64,000 bases of DNA from Peptococcaceae bacterium 1198_IL3148 (GCA_036763105.1 JBAIYS010000010.1:1-64000); one strand, 5' to 3'. Shown: positions 52,610-61,393, numbered from the stretch's first letter. A program made the numbers and translations. The notes: a model not told the origin generated them from the letters alone.

Positions 52610-52621
52610 GGGTGGCTAAGC

Positions 52622-53539
52622 ATGGATGAGCAGAATAACCATTTATTTCTCCAAACATTACACCCGGCAGCGGTGTTGGCGTACACAGGCTCGATATTTT
52701 TACTGGCATTGATGCTAAACCACCCACTGTATTTTGCACTGTTGCTGTTTATTTTGTGGTGGCAGGTGCAGTTGCTAGATGGCTGGGCAGCTTATAAAGT
52801 GGTGCTGTTATTTTCACTGACTATGTTTGTCATGGTGGCGTTAATTAACCTACTGTTTAATAAATCTGGCAGTACAGTGTTTTTTGATGGTCCCACCATA
52901 CCCATTGTGGGTCACATTGCTTTCACGGTGGAAGCGGCAGTTTACAGCATACTGATGAGTATGCGCCTGTTGTTGATAATGACAGTGTTTTATTTATACA
53001 ACCGCATGGTTAATCCAGACCGGGCCTTTGCCTTCTTTGCCCGTTTTGCCCCTCGGTCTGCGATGTTAATTTCTTTATCCACTCGGTTAATTCCCTATTT
53101 GGCAGGCCAGTTAAAACATATTAAGGAAGTGCAACAAACCCGTGGAGTGGTATTCAAGAACAATGGCATTGTGGCCAAGGTTAAGAGCCATTACCCCCTT
53201 TTAAAGGTGTTATTGTTGTCGGCGTTGGACAACGCCTTTAACCTTGCCGAAGCCATTCATAGCAGAGGATACGGCTGTGGATCTCGGACCTGTTATAACA
53301 GTGAAAAGTACCTCCCCCGGGATGTGCTGGTGCTGGTGACCAGTGTTGCTTGTCTTTTGGCTGGGATGTTATTGTTGGTTAAGGGCTGGGCGGAATTGCA
53401 AATTTACCCGGTTATTGGGCTGTTGATTGTTGCTCCAGAACAGGTGTTTTTAATGGCCATCATTAGTTTATTACTGCTGACACCTAGCCTATTGAATTGG
53501 GGGTGGCAACACTGGCCTTATTTGAAGTGGCGAATTTAA
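52622..53539 (+). CDS. ECF transporter T component (EcfT)
   Basis: A 305-residue membrane protein with six or so hydrophobic helices and the two coupling-helix motifs typical of EcfT: QQTRGV near residue 175 and HSRGYG near 218 (Ala-Arg-Gly type). It couples the ATPase to the S component. An AAGGGTGG-like binding site is weak. It overlaps the ATPase gene at its 3' end, so the two are translated together. Confidence 0.9.
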   Translation: MDEQNNHLFLQTLHPAAVLAYTGSIFLLALMLNHPLYFALLLFILWWQVQLLDGWAAYKVVLLFSLTMFVMVALINLLFNKSGSTVFFDGPTIPIVGHIAFTVEAAVYSILMSMRLLLIMTVFYLYNRMVNPDRAFAFFARFAPRSAMLISLSTRLIPYLAGQLKHIKEVQQTRGVVFKNNGIVAKVKSHYPLLKVLLLSALDNAFNLAEAIHSRGYGCGSRTCYNSEKYLPRDVLVLVTSVACLLAGMLLLVKGWAELQIYPVIGLLIVAPEQVFLMAIISLLLLTPSLLNWGWQHWPYLKWRI

Positions 53540-55140
53540 CCTATTATTATGGCGACACCAAGCAACCTATTTTGAACGATATTAACTTACAGATACAACC
53601 GGGTGAATTTGTTCTGTTGTTGGGTAAGTCTGGCAGCGGCAAAACCACCCTGCTACGGGCGCTGGCCGGCCTGGTGCCAGAATTTTACGGCGGGTTCATT
53701 GGCGGCAACGTATGCTATGGTGGCAAAAATCTTCAGCAGTGGGAAAAGGCTAAGTTGGCAGGAGAAGTGGGTTTTATTTTTCAAGATCCCGAACAACAAC
53801 TGGTGATGTACAACGTAGAGCGAGAAGTGGTGTTTGGCCTGGAAAACATTGGGGTGCCAGCTGCCCATATAAAACGGCGGGTAATGGAAGTAATGCAATT
53901 CTTAAATATCGCTCACCTGAGAAACCGAAATACTAATGAACTTTCCGGCGGCCAGAAACAGTTGGTGGTACTGGCCTCAATTTTGGCCATGCAGCCTAAA
54001 GTACTGCTGTTGGATGAACCCACCTCGCAGCTGGACCCAATGGCGGCGGAAGATTTCTTTAATCACCTAAAAAGAATAAATCAGGATTTGGGCATCACAG
54101 TGATAATGGCCGAACAACGATTGGAAAGGTGCCTACATTTGGCTGATCGGGTGGTGGTGATTGATCAGGGGAAGTTGACTAACAATGCTCCTCCCAAAGA
54201 TACCTTAAAGCAACTGAAAGACACTTGCCTTTTGCCAGCCATGAACAGGTTTTTTAATTTGGTCGGCAGTGATGATATGCCGCTGACCATTAACGAAGGG
54301 AGAAAACAACTGCAGGCACTGTGCCCGGTTAACAATGGCAGTTGTCTAACCGATCAAGCAATTACCGGCATAAGCACAACCCCATTGCTGACCATTAAAG
54401 ACATTAGTTATGGGTACAACCAGCAAAGCCAGTTAGCTATTAGAAATCTCAACCTGACGGTGACTGCAGGAGAGTTTGTGGCCGTTGTCGGCGCCAATGG
54501 CAGTGGCAAAAGCACACTTTTAAAAAGCATTTGCGGTTTGTTGTATCCGTTACAGGGTAATATTGGTCTTAATGGTGAGGTTGGTTATTTATCCCAAAAC
54601 CCCAACGACTATTTGTTCAACGACACTGTTTATGATGAAGTGGCCTTTGCTTTTAAGGTGCGGGGTGTTAGGCCCACCCAAGCAGTGGACCAAATGTTAG
54701 AGCGACTGGGGTTAAGTGCCGTTAAGGATGTAAATCCTAGGGATTTAAGCAGTGGTCAACGGCAACGGGTAGCTTTGGCCGCAGTAATGGTGCTAGAGCC
54801 AAAACTATTGCTTTTAGATGAGCCCACCCGGGGCTTAGATATCATCACAAAAAGGCACCTGGCTGATTATTTGTGTAGTTTGACGAAGCAGGGGACTGCT
54901 GTGATCATGGTCACCCATGATATTGAATTCATTGCAGAATACGCCAGCCGAGTGGTGGTGATGTTTGCCGGAGAAATTATTGCAGACGGTAACAAACGGC
55001 AGGTACTGGATAATTCCTTATATTATGCACCGCAGCTAAACAAATTATTTTCTAATCTGTGCGGCGGTGTAATTACGTTACAAGATGCAATTGATGTTTT
55101 TAAAGGGTGGCAGAACGGGGTGGGCCAAACATGGATTTAA
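53503..55140 (+). CDS. ECF transporter ATPase, two fused EcfA modules
   Basis: A protein of about 545 residues with two complete ABC ATPase modules. Module one has Walker A GKSGSGKTT, signature ELSGGQK and Walker B LLLDEPTSQLD. Module two has GANGSGKST, LSSGQRQ and LLLDEPTRGLD. A fused EcfA1-EcfA2 is less common than two separate genes. The start lies inside ecfT and is uncertain: GTG 53503, TTG 53497 or CTG 53512 are possible, since no clean binding site decides it. Confidence 0.92.
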   Translation: MATLALFEVANLTYYYGDTKQPILNDINLQIQPGEFVLLLGKSGSGKTTLLRALAGLVPEFYGGFIGGNVCYGGKNLQQWEKAKLAGEVGFIFQDPEQQLVMYNVEREVVFGLENIGVPAAHIKRRVMEVMQFLNIAHLRNRNTNELSGGQKQLVVLASILAMQPKVLLLDEPTSQLDPMAAEDFFNHLKRINQDLGITVIMAEQRLERCLHLADRVVVIDQGKLTNNAPPKDTLKQLKDTCLLPAMNRFFNLVGSDDMPLTINEGRKQLQALCPVNNGSCLTDQAITGISTTPLLTIKDISYGYNQQSQLAIRNLNLTVTAGEFVAVVGANGSGKSTLLKSICGLLYPLQGNIGLNGEVGYLSQNPNDYLFNDTVYDEVAFAFKVRGVRPTQAVDQMLERLGLSAVKDVNPRDLSSGQRQRVALAAVMVLEPKLLLLDEPTRGLDIITKRHLADYLCSLTKQGTAVIMVTHDIEFIAEYASRVVVMFAGEIIADGNKRQVLDNSLYYAPQLNKLFSNLCGGVITLQDAIDVFKGWQNGVGQTWI

Positions 55141-55760
55141 ACTGGCCGCTGCTGACGCTAGCCATGGCGGTGTTAGTTTTAGTTAGCTTCTTCTGGCGCC
55201 TTGAAAAAAGCAGGCCCTCGGCTAAAGAAATTGCGGTATTGGCCACGCTGGCGGCACTGGCAGCGTTAGGTCGAGTCCCCTTTGCGGCCATTCCCAATGT
55301 GCAACCCACCACCTTTTTAGTACTGATATCAGGCTATGTATTTGGTTCTAGGGCAGGTTTTACAGTGGGTGTGCTGGCGGCCCTAACCTCCAACTTTTTC
55401 TTAGGGTTAGGGCCTTGGGCACCTTGGCAGATGTTGGCTTGGGGTTTGGCTGGCTTGACCGCCGGTTGGTGGGGGCGTTTGCAGAGTAGCGCCAATATTG
55501 GTTTTTTAGTAATCTTTGCTGTTGCTTGGGGCTACCTTTATGGTGCCATCATGAACCTGTGGCACTGGCTAACCTTTATTTATCCCCTTAACTGGCAGAC
55601 CTTTGCCGCCACCTATGCAACCGCCATTTGGTTTGACACGTTACACGGGTTGGGTAATGGAGTATTTATGTGGTTAATGGGGAAGGAATTTATTAAAATA
55701 TTACAGCGCTATAAAAAGCGGATGGTAGTAAAAACAATAGTAAGGAGAGGAGAAAGATAG
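55131..55760 (+). CDS. ECF transporter S component (probable cobalamin specificity, CbrT-like)
   Basis: A 209-residue membrane protein with five to six helices and S-component features: LAALGRVPFAAIPNVQPTTF, then SGYVFGSRAGFTVGVLAAL and GPWAPWQMLAWGL. The sequence resembles the S components found in B12-regulated ECF loci of Clostridia (CbrT type), as I recall them. Its ATG lies within the end of the ATPase gene. The riboswitch is the main evidence for cobalamin specificity. Confidence 0.85.
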   Translation: MDLNWPLLTLAMAVLVLVSFFWRLEKSRPSAKEIAVLATLAALAALGRVPFAAIPNVQPTTFLVLISGYVFGSRAGFTVGVLAALTSNFFLGLGPWAPWQMLAWGLAGLTAGWWGRLQSSANIGFLVIFAVAWGYLYGAIMNLWHWLTFIYPLNWQTFAATYATAIWFDTLHGLGNGVFMWLMGKEFIKILQRYKKRMVVKTIVRRGER

Positions 55761-55762
55761 GT

Positions 55763-56758
55763 ATGAAACAGGCCACTAACAGAATAGCGGTTGCGCTAAT
55801 TTGTCTGCTATTAATGCTAGTTTTTAGTGTTAATGGTGCTTTAGCCGCCACCGTCAGTAAGGTTGATTTAACAAAGGTAGAGACCGAAAAGGCCATCAGC
55901 GGCAGCGTTACCTATTTGCAAAAGCAATTGCAGAATAGTGCTTATCGGGGTCTATTGTCCTGGCCGTTGTTGGGGCTATATGCCGCTGGGCAACCAGAAA
56001 CTAACCAACAGGAATTAATTACCGGATTATCAAACACTGATTATCAACGCGGCATTATTGGGGCACTGGCCAGCCAAAGGGACCCCAATAATTATGATGG
56101 TAAGCAATTGGTGACCGCTGTTAAAGCTTCACAAATGGCCAACGGTAAGTTTGCCGATACCATAACCGGTGAAGGGGAGCAATTGATTAACGCCCATGTA
56201 TGGGCCATTATTTCTCTTTATACCGCTGGTGAAGCTATTCCCAACCCAGAAAAGGCTTTGGCGTGGTTAACGGCCCAGCAAAATTTTGATGGTGGTTTTA
56301 GTATTGACACTACGTTGACGGAATCTGACATTGATATGACCGCCATGGCGGTTATGGCCATGGCTTGTTTGGGACAGGATAGCAGTTATCCAGCAATTGA
56401 AAAGGCACTGGCTTACTTAAAGGCGCAACAAAACAGCGACGGTAGTTTCGGCCTTTGGGGTAGCGCCACCACTGAAGCGGCAGCCCAGGTGGTGCAGGCA
56501 TTGATAATGTTAGGCATAGATCCCACTGGGGAAGAATGGACTAAAGGCGGCGGCAATCCAATTACCAGTATGCTAAAATTCCGGCTGCCCAATGGGGCCT
56601 TTTCCCATGGCAGCGAGATGTTGCCAAACGATATGGCCACTGCCCAAGCCCTGATAGCGCTAATAGATTACAGCACCGGCCAGTCTATTTATCAGAAACT
56701 CCACTTACAAAACAGTCCACTGAATCAACAACCACTTAAAAAAGTGGATACTATTTGA
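55763..56758 (+). CDS. Secreted alpha/alpha-barrel (prenyltransferase-repeat) protein
   Basis: A 331-residue secreted protein with a signal peptide (cleavage near GALA-A, residue 28) and prenyltransferase-type repeats (QQNFDGGFS near 172, QQNSDGSFG near 222, LPNGAFSH near 275). It is a paralogue of the barrel in the 1025-residue protein: both share F-x-L-x-N-G-x-F-S-H followed by D-M-A-T. It has neither DUF4430, SLH nor lipobox. It may be a soluble cobalamin binder or the alpha half that pairs with the DUF4430 lipoprotein, a split transcobalamin; both are inference. GGAGAGGAG lies upstream, two bases after the S component stop. Confidence 0.8.
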   Translation: MKQATNRIAVALICLLLMLVFSVNGALAATVSKVDLTKVETEKAISGSVTYLQKQLQNSAYRGLLSWPLLGLYAAGQPETNQQELITGLSNTDYQRGIIGALASQRDPNNYDGKQLVTAVKASQMANGKFADTITGEGEQLINAHVWAIISLYTAGEAIPNPEKALAWLTAQQNFDGGFSIDTTLTESDIDMTAMAVMAMACLGQDSSYPAIEKALAYLKAQQNSDGSFGLWGSATTEAAAQVVQALIMLGIDPTGEEWTKGGGNPITSMLKFRLPNGAFSHGSEMLPNDMATAQALIALIDYSTGQSIYQKLHLQNSPLNQQPLKKVDTI

Positions 56759-57345
56759 TCAGTGCTTTCATCCGGTGGGTGTTTTAATAGTAGCACTGCC
56801 GCTGCCGTTGCATAATTTAAACTAACTTTTTGATTGTGGCGTGCAGTTTGGTGGTCAAATAGCGCCAAGGACATTTCAGTTACATTAAGCCCCAAGGAAT
56901 CTAAGCTGTATCTCATTTCCTGGGGCTTTTTACAATAAGATTGCGACTTGCTTTTTCGTGTACAGGGTTTACATAACCCACAACTGTTGTTTGCGATTAA
57001 TCTGCCGGCATAGTTTTTTTCCAACTGGCGCATAAGTTTATTTAATCTTGATCTAAGGATTGTATTGGCAATCCTTTTTTTCATTGCCAGAGTTTTTACA
57101 TAGGTAATTTGATCCAAATGGCAATAGAATAAGGCCACCAAAGCGCAAGGATAGCCCTTGGCGTATTGAGAAAAGGTAAGGTTGTGTGGCGGGCAACTCC
57201 ATTTATTATTATAGTTGTGACAGCTGGGTTGGCAAAAATGCTGTTTTTCAAATTTAATTAATCTTTTAGTGCTGGTTAGCACGGTTTTTACATTGATCAA
57301 TAGCTTGGCGCTGGGTGTTTGAGTGGTAAAGGTGAATTCAGACAA
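56725..57345 (-). CDS. DUF2284 family (predicted metal-binding) protein
   Basis: A 206-residue cytoplasmic protein with the Cys pattern of DUF2284: FCQPSCHNYNNKWSCPPH in the N-terminal third and NNSCGLCKPCTRK then C in the middle. The Cys likely bind a metal or an Fe-S cluster. It starts with TTG, supported by GGAGGGGG seven to eight bases upstream. Its 3' end overlaps the convergent barrel-protein gene by 34 bases. It lies outside the B12 operon in orientation, so a link is not claimed. Confidence 0.78.
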   Translation of the reverse strand: MSEFTFTTQTPSAKLLINVKTVLTSTKRLIKFEKQHFCQPSCHNYNNKWSCPPHNLTFSQYAKGYPCALVALFYCHLDQITYVKTLAMKKRIANTILRSRLNKLMRQLEKNYAGRLIANNSCGLCKPCTRKSKSQSYCKKPQEMRYSLDSLGLNVTEMSLALFDHQTARHNQKVSLNYATAAAVLLLKHPPDESTDQIVSTFLSGC

Positions 57346-57490
57346 TTACTGGCCCCCTCCGTTAAATTAAAATAGTATTTTTCTATATAATAACTCTAAA
57401 ATAGCGCAATCTTACAAATTTTTAATATTAAGGTTAAAAATTTTGTGTAAATCATCCAAAAAATGTTGAAGAAGTACTATACAAAAATTA

Positions 57491-57512
57491 GTTTGTGCTA
57501 TATAATACAAAC
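57491..57512. promoter_or_regulatory. Palindrome over the -10 of the YheO-type regulator gene
   Basis: GTTTGT and ACAAAC flank GCTATATAAT, so an inverted repeat straddles a TATAAT (57501-57506). A repressor bound here would block the promoter; autoregulation by the downstream regulator is plausible but not shown. Confidence 0.4.
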
Positions 57513-57583
57513 AAGGAAAGACGAATGATCAATAAGCTAATCAGTTGATAAGTTAAATAATTTAATACTAGAGGGGTGATGAA

Positions 57584-58255
57584 ATGGAGAAGCCATCCAA
57601 TATTCATCCAAAGTTAAAATTACTTATATCAGTGGCGGAAGGCATTGTGCAAACCTTTGGCAAAAACTGTGAAGTGGCCATACATGATTTACTTAGACCA
57701 GAATCCTCCTTAATTTATGTGACCGGCACTGTTACCAACCGTAAAATTGGTGCTCCGGCAACAAATATTGTGCTAGAGAATTTGCGTAAACATGGTCATG
57801 ATTGTGAAGATTTAATTGGTTATAAAAATGTAACCAAAGATGGCCGAGTGCTTAAATCATCTACTATTTATGTCAGAGATGATGATGGTAAAATTATTGG
57901 TTGTCTCTGCATAAACTACGATATTTCCGAGTTGATTGTTCATAAAAACTATATGGAACAATTTATGGCCTTTGGTGAAAAGTTTCAAAACGAAACCAGC
58001 GAATTTTTTGCTTCAGATATTACTGAAGTGCTGGATAACATGATTGAACAGGTAATTGCTAAAACCGCACTTCCGGTGGCAATGATGCAAAAAGAAGATA
58101 AAATAAGTGTTGTTTTAGAACTGGATGACAAAGGAGTGTTCATGATTAAAGGGGCGGTTGACAAAGTAGCTGCCATGTTGGGGGTGTCCAGGTACACCAT
58201 CTACAATTACTTAGAGGAAGGCCGGTCAATCCGGACTAACCATAAATTAATTTAA
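57584..58255 (+). CDS. YheO/DauR-type PAS-HTH transcriptional regulator
   Basis: A 223-residue regulator with a YheO-like PAS domain (CEVAIHDLLRPESSLIYV at about 30-47, VRDDDGKIIGCLCINYDIS near 105) and a C-terminal helix-turn-helix (VAAMLGVSRYTIYNYL). The family includes DauR, which responds to D-arginine catabolism. GGGGTGATG contains the start region. It lies 21 bases ahead of ridA, so it probably controls the following ridA/threonine synthase-like/symporter genes. Confidence 0.87.
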   Translation: MEKPSNIHPKLKLLISVAEGIVQTFGKNCEVAIHDLLRPESSLIYVTGTVTNRKIGAPATNIVLENLRKHGHDCEDLIGYKNVTKDGRVLKSSTIYVRDDDGKIIGCLCINYDISELIVHKNYMEQFMAFGEKFQNETSEFFASDITEVLDNMIEQVIAKTALPVAMMQKEDKISVVLELDDKGVFMIKGAVDKVAAMLGVSRYTIYNYLEEGRSIRTNHKLI

Positions 58256-58276
58256 CAACTTTGGAGGCGAAAACAA

Positions 58277-58660
58277 ATGGACAAGGTTATCATTAAAACA
58301 GACAAAGCACCAGCAGCAATTGGTCCCTATTCTCAAGCAGTAAAAGTTGGTGACTTTTTGTTTATCTCTGGTCAAATCCCCATTGATCCCGCCACTGGCA
58401 ATATTGTGGATGGCGATGTGCAGGTACAAACTAAACAGTGCATTAACAATTTAAAAGCAATTTGTGAAGCCGCTGGTGCATCTTTAAAGGATGTTGTGAA
58501 AACATCAGTATTTGTTAAAGACATGAATGAATTTGCTAAAGTAAATGAAACTTACGGCGAATTTTTTCAAGAGGATGCTCCCGCCCGGGCTTGTGTTGAG
58601 GTGGCTTGTTTACCCAAAAATGTAGCGGTGGAAATAGAGGCAATTGTATTAATTAAATAA
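58277..58660 (+). CDS. ridA: RidA family reactive intermediate deaminase
   Basis: A 127-residue enzyme that hydrolyses reactive enamine/imine products of PLP enzymes (such as 2-aminoacrylate and 2-aminocrotonate). The family segments [20 protein letters not shown] and the catalytic Arg in [12 protein letters not shown] are present. GGAGGCG precedes the ATG. Placement directly before a PLP lyase/synthase gene suggests it cleans up that enzyme's products. Confidence 0.94.
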   Translation: MDKVIIKTDKAPAAIGPYSQAVKVGDFLFISGQIPIDPATGNIVDGDVQVQTKQCINNLKAICEAAGASLKDVVKTSVFVKDMNEFAKVNETYGEFFQEDAPARACVEVACLPKNVAVEIEAIVLIK

Positions 58661-58691
58661 TAATTAATTATATAAAGGAGTGACTGACAAC

Positions 58692-59900
58692 ATGAGTTAT
58701 GTAACCCACTTAGAATGTGCAAAATGCGGCAAACACTACAACAGTGAAGAAGTACATCAATTATGTGAATGTGGTGGCCCACTGGTAGTGCAATACGACT
58801 TGGAAAGTATTAGGAAGAATTTTCACAAAGAGGATCTAAAAGATCGCGAACCATCATTGTGGCGCTACTGGGAGTTGCTACCTGTAAAGGATAAAAAGAA
58901 CATGGTTTCATTGGGTGAAGGTATGACTCCAATGATTAAAATGGAAAAAGCCGGCCCTGATATTGGTTTAAACAACTTATATTTAAAGGACGAAGGTATT
59001 ATTCCTTCCGGTACCTTTAAGTCAAGAGGTGCCACTGTAGGGGTTTCTAGAGCCAAAGAACTGGGTATTAAAACACTGGCTATGCCCACCAATGGTAACG
59101 CTGGGGCTGCTTGGTCTACCTATGGAGCCAGAGCTGGCATTAAGTCTGTGATTGTAATGCCTGAGGATGCGCCAGAAATTACCCGTAACGAATGTGCCAT
59201 CACCGGTGCCGATCTGTACCTGGTTAACGGGCTAATCAGCGATGCTGGTAAAATTGTAGCTCGGGCAGTGAAAAAATACGGTTGGTTTGATGTATCCACA
59301 TTAAAAGAGCCTTACCGTATCGAAGGTAAAAAGACCATGGGTTTAGAAATTGCCGAGCAATTTAACTGGCAAGTGCCCGATGTAATTCTGTACCCCACTG
59401 GTGGCGGTGTAGGCATCATCGGTATTTATAAAGCACTGAAAGAGCTACAAGCCATTGGTTGGATCGGAGAAAAAATGCCACGTTTAGTTGCAGTACAAGC
59501 CACCGGTTGTGCGCCAATCGTTAAAGCATGGCAAGAGAAGAAAGCCGAATCCGAATTCTGGAACAATGCTTCAACCTGCGCCTTTGGTATTACTGTTCCT
59601 AAAGCGTTAGGTGACTTCATGGTGCTGGATGCCATTTACAAAACCGATGGTTGCGCCATTGCCATCAGTGATGAAGATCTCTTGCAAGCCCAAGCAGAAC
59701 TGGCCGCCAAAGAAGGTGCATTTGTTTGCCCCGAAGGTGCATCACTATATGCTGCAGCTAAGCAATTAAAGGCAGATGGCTGGTTAAAGGCCGACGAAAA
59801 AGTGGTGCTGTTAAACACTGGTACTGGTTTAAAATACCCAGAAACAGTAAATGTAGAAGTGCCAGTACTACAACCAGACCAAGATATTCCAGAAGCCTAG
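58692..59900 (+). CDS. Threonine synthase or related PLP beta-family lyase
   Basis: A 402-residue fold-type II PLP enzyme. It opens with a small zinc-ribbon-like part (CAKCGKHY, then CECGG), as in many threonine synthases, and has the PLP lysine in SGTFKSRGATVG and the phosphate loop PTGGGVGIIGIYKAL. Annotation as threonine synthase is the default. Its neighbours (RidA, an amino acid-type regulator, a dicarboxylate/amino acid symporter) and the absence of homoserine pathway genes suggest a catabolic ammonia-lyase role instead. ATG 58692 is used. Confidence 0.8.
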   Translation: MSYVTHLECAKCGKHYNSEEVHQLCECGGPLVVQYDLESIRKNFHKEDLKDREPSLWRYWELLPVKDKKNMVSLGEGMTPMIKMEKAGPDIGLNNLYLKDEGIIPSGTFKSRGATVGVSRAKELGIKTLAMPTNGNAGAAWSTYGARAGIKSVIVMPEDAPEITRNECAITGADLYLVNGLISDAGKIVARAVKKYGWFDVSTLKEPYRIEGKKTMGLEIAEQFNWQVPDVILYPTGGGVGIIGIYKALKELQAIGWIGEKMPRLVAVQATGCAPIVKAWQEKKAESEFWNNASTCAFGITVPKALGDFMVLDAIYKTDGCAIAISDEDLLQAQAELAAKEGAFVCPEGASLYAAAKQLKADGWLKADEKVVLLNTGTGLKYPETVNVEVPVLQPDQDIPEA

Positions 59901-59923
59901 CATTTAATTAACATTTAAATAAA

Positions 59924-59961
59924 AAACCCCCCCGGTAAGTATAGCCATACTTACCGGGACC
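59924..59961 (-). terminator. Hairpin between threonine synthase-like and symporter genes
   Basis: CCCGGTAAGTAT and ATACTTACCGGG form a 12-pair stem with loop AGCC. The T run lies only on the minus strand (plus AAAAAA at 59921-59926 precedes the stem), where no gene is present. On the plus strand it may slow rather than end transcription, or act on an antisense transcript. Confidence 0.55.
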
Positions 59962-60074
59962 AAAAAATAAGAAAGTTAACTAATATATAATATATTAAAC
60001 TGGCGAAATGAGCAATAGCATGTTATATGATTCCCCCAACTAATTATAAATTGATAAAGAGTGGAGGAAGTAAA

Positions 60075-61322
60075 ATGGGAGAAAAAAAGAAAATGGGACT
60101 GCCGGCCAAAATGGGTATTGGTATGGCCGCTGGTATTGTTGCCGGCGTAATTATTCAGAGTGCTGGCTGGAGTGTAGATTTTATTAAACCCTTTGGTGAT
60201 TTATTTATACGCCTAATTCGCATGGTAGTTCTTCCGCTGGTATTTGCTTCGCTGGTTGCCGGTGCTGCCAGCATGGGTGATGCCCGCAAACTGGGCAGTG
60301 TGGCCACTAAGAGCTTGAGTTGGTACTTTGCCACCACCGGTGTGGCGGTAGCTCTGGGGCTATTATTTGCTAATATCTTTAAACCTGGTGTTGGTCTAAA
60401 TATGTCCACCGAGGGATTAACAGCCAATGAAATTGCCCCCCCCAGTGTAGTAGACACTTTGTTAAACATCGTTCCTATCAACCCAATACAAGCCTTTGCT
60501 GAAGGCAACCTTCTGCAAGTTATTTTCTTTGCCATTTTCTTTGGATTTGCTCTCAATGCTTTGGGCGAAAAGGGCAAACCATTGTTAAACTTATTTGAAT
60601 TAGTGACAGAAACTATGATTAAACTAACTAACACAGTTATGGGCTATGCCCCCATTGGTGTATTTGCTTTAATTGCTTACACTGTGGCGCAAAATGGTCT
60701 TTCAGTGTTAATGCCTTTAATGAAGTTGGTTGTGCTGATGTATGCTGTTGCTATAATCCATGCATTACTGGTTTACATTTTACCGTATAAGTTATTTACT
60801 GGAAAGTCCATTAAAGATTATTTTAAAGCCGCTTCGGAGCCACTTTTGGTTGCCTTTACAACTTGCTCCAGTGCAGCTGCTTTGGCTTTGAATTTAAAGT
60901 CATCACGTAAACTAGGAGCTTCCAAAAACGTATCTAGTTTTACCATTCCATTGGGTAACACTGTAAATATGGATGGGGCGGCTATTTACCTTGGTATTGC
61001 GGCAGTGTTTGCTTCCCAAATTTATGGCATGTCGTTAAGTGGAACAGAACAATTAACTATCCTGTTAATGGCGGTGCTGGCTTCGATAGGTTCTGTTGGC
61101 GTACCTTCAATGGCATTGGTGGTTATGACCATGGTATTTACCTCCGTTGGTATACCATTGGAGGCCATTGCTTTGGTGGCAGGGGTAGACAGAGTGCTGG
61201 ATATGGCCCGTACTTGCTTAAATGTAATGGGTGACAACGTTGCAGCGGTATTAGTTTCCAAGTGGGAAGGCGAATTGGCAGAAACTGATTTTACAGTTGG
61301 AGAAGATACTGCAAACGCATAA
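60075..61322 (+). CDS. Dicarboxylate/amino acid:cation symporter (DAACS family)
   Basis: A 415-residue membrane carrier with the GltP/DctA fold. It shows LIRMVVLPLVFASLVAG, the first hairpin segment TCSSAAALALNLKSSRKLG and the substrate/Na+ motif NMDGAAIYLG. The C-terminal segment DRVLDMARTCLNVMGDN would contact the substrate. It imports glutamate, aspartate, a C4-dicarboxylate or a neutral amino acid with Na+ or H+. GGAGGAAG precedes ATG 60075. With the genes before it, uptake of the lyase substrate is plausible. Confidence 0.92.
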   Translation: MGEKKKMGLPAKMGIGMAAGIVAGVIIQSAGWSVDFIKPFGDLFIRLIRMVVLPLVFASLVAGAASMGDARKLGSVATKSLSWYFATTGVAVALGLLFANIFKPGVGLNMSTEGLTANEIAPPSVVDTLLNIVPINPIQAFAEGNLLQVIFFAIFFGFALNALGEKGKPLLNLFELVTETMIKLTNTVMGYAPIGVFALIAYTVAQNGLSVLMPLMKLVVLMYAVAIIHALLVYILPYKLFTGKSIKDYFKAASEPLLVAFTTCSSAAALALNLKSSRKLGASKNVSSFTIPLGNTVNMDGAAIYLGIAAVFASQIYGMSLSGTEQLTILLMAVLASIGSVGVPSMALVVMTMVFTSVGIPLEAIALVAGVDRVLDMARTCLNVMGDNVAAVLVSKWEGELAETDFTVGEDTANA

Positions 61323-61346
61323 GGATATTATTTACAATCGCTAATG

Positions 61347-61381
61347 CAAGAACCCCTTGTGCCAATACAAGGGGTTCTTTA
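61347..61381 (+). terminator. Terminator of the symporter gene
   Basis: AAGAACCCCTTGT and ACAAGGGGTTCTT form a 13-pair stem followed by TAAT. Confidence 0.88.
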
Positions 61382-61393
61382 ATCTGTTAACTA

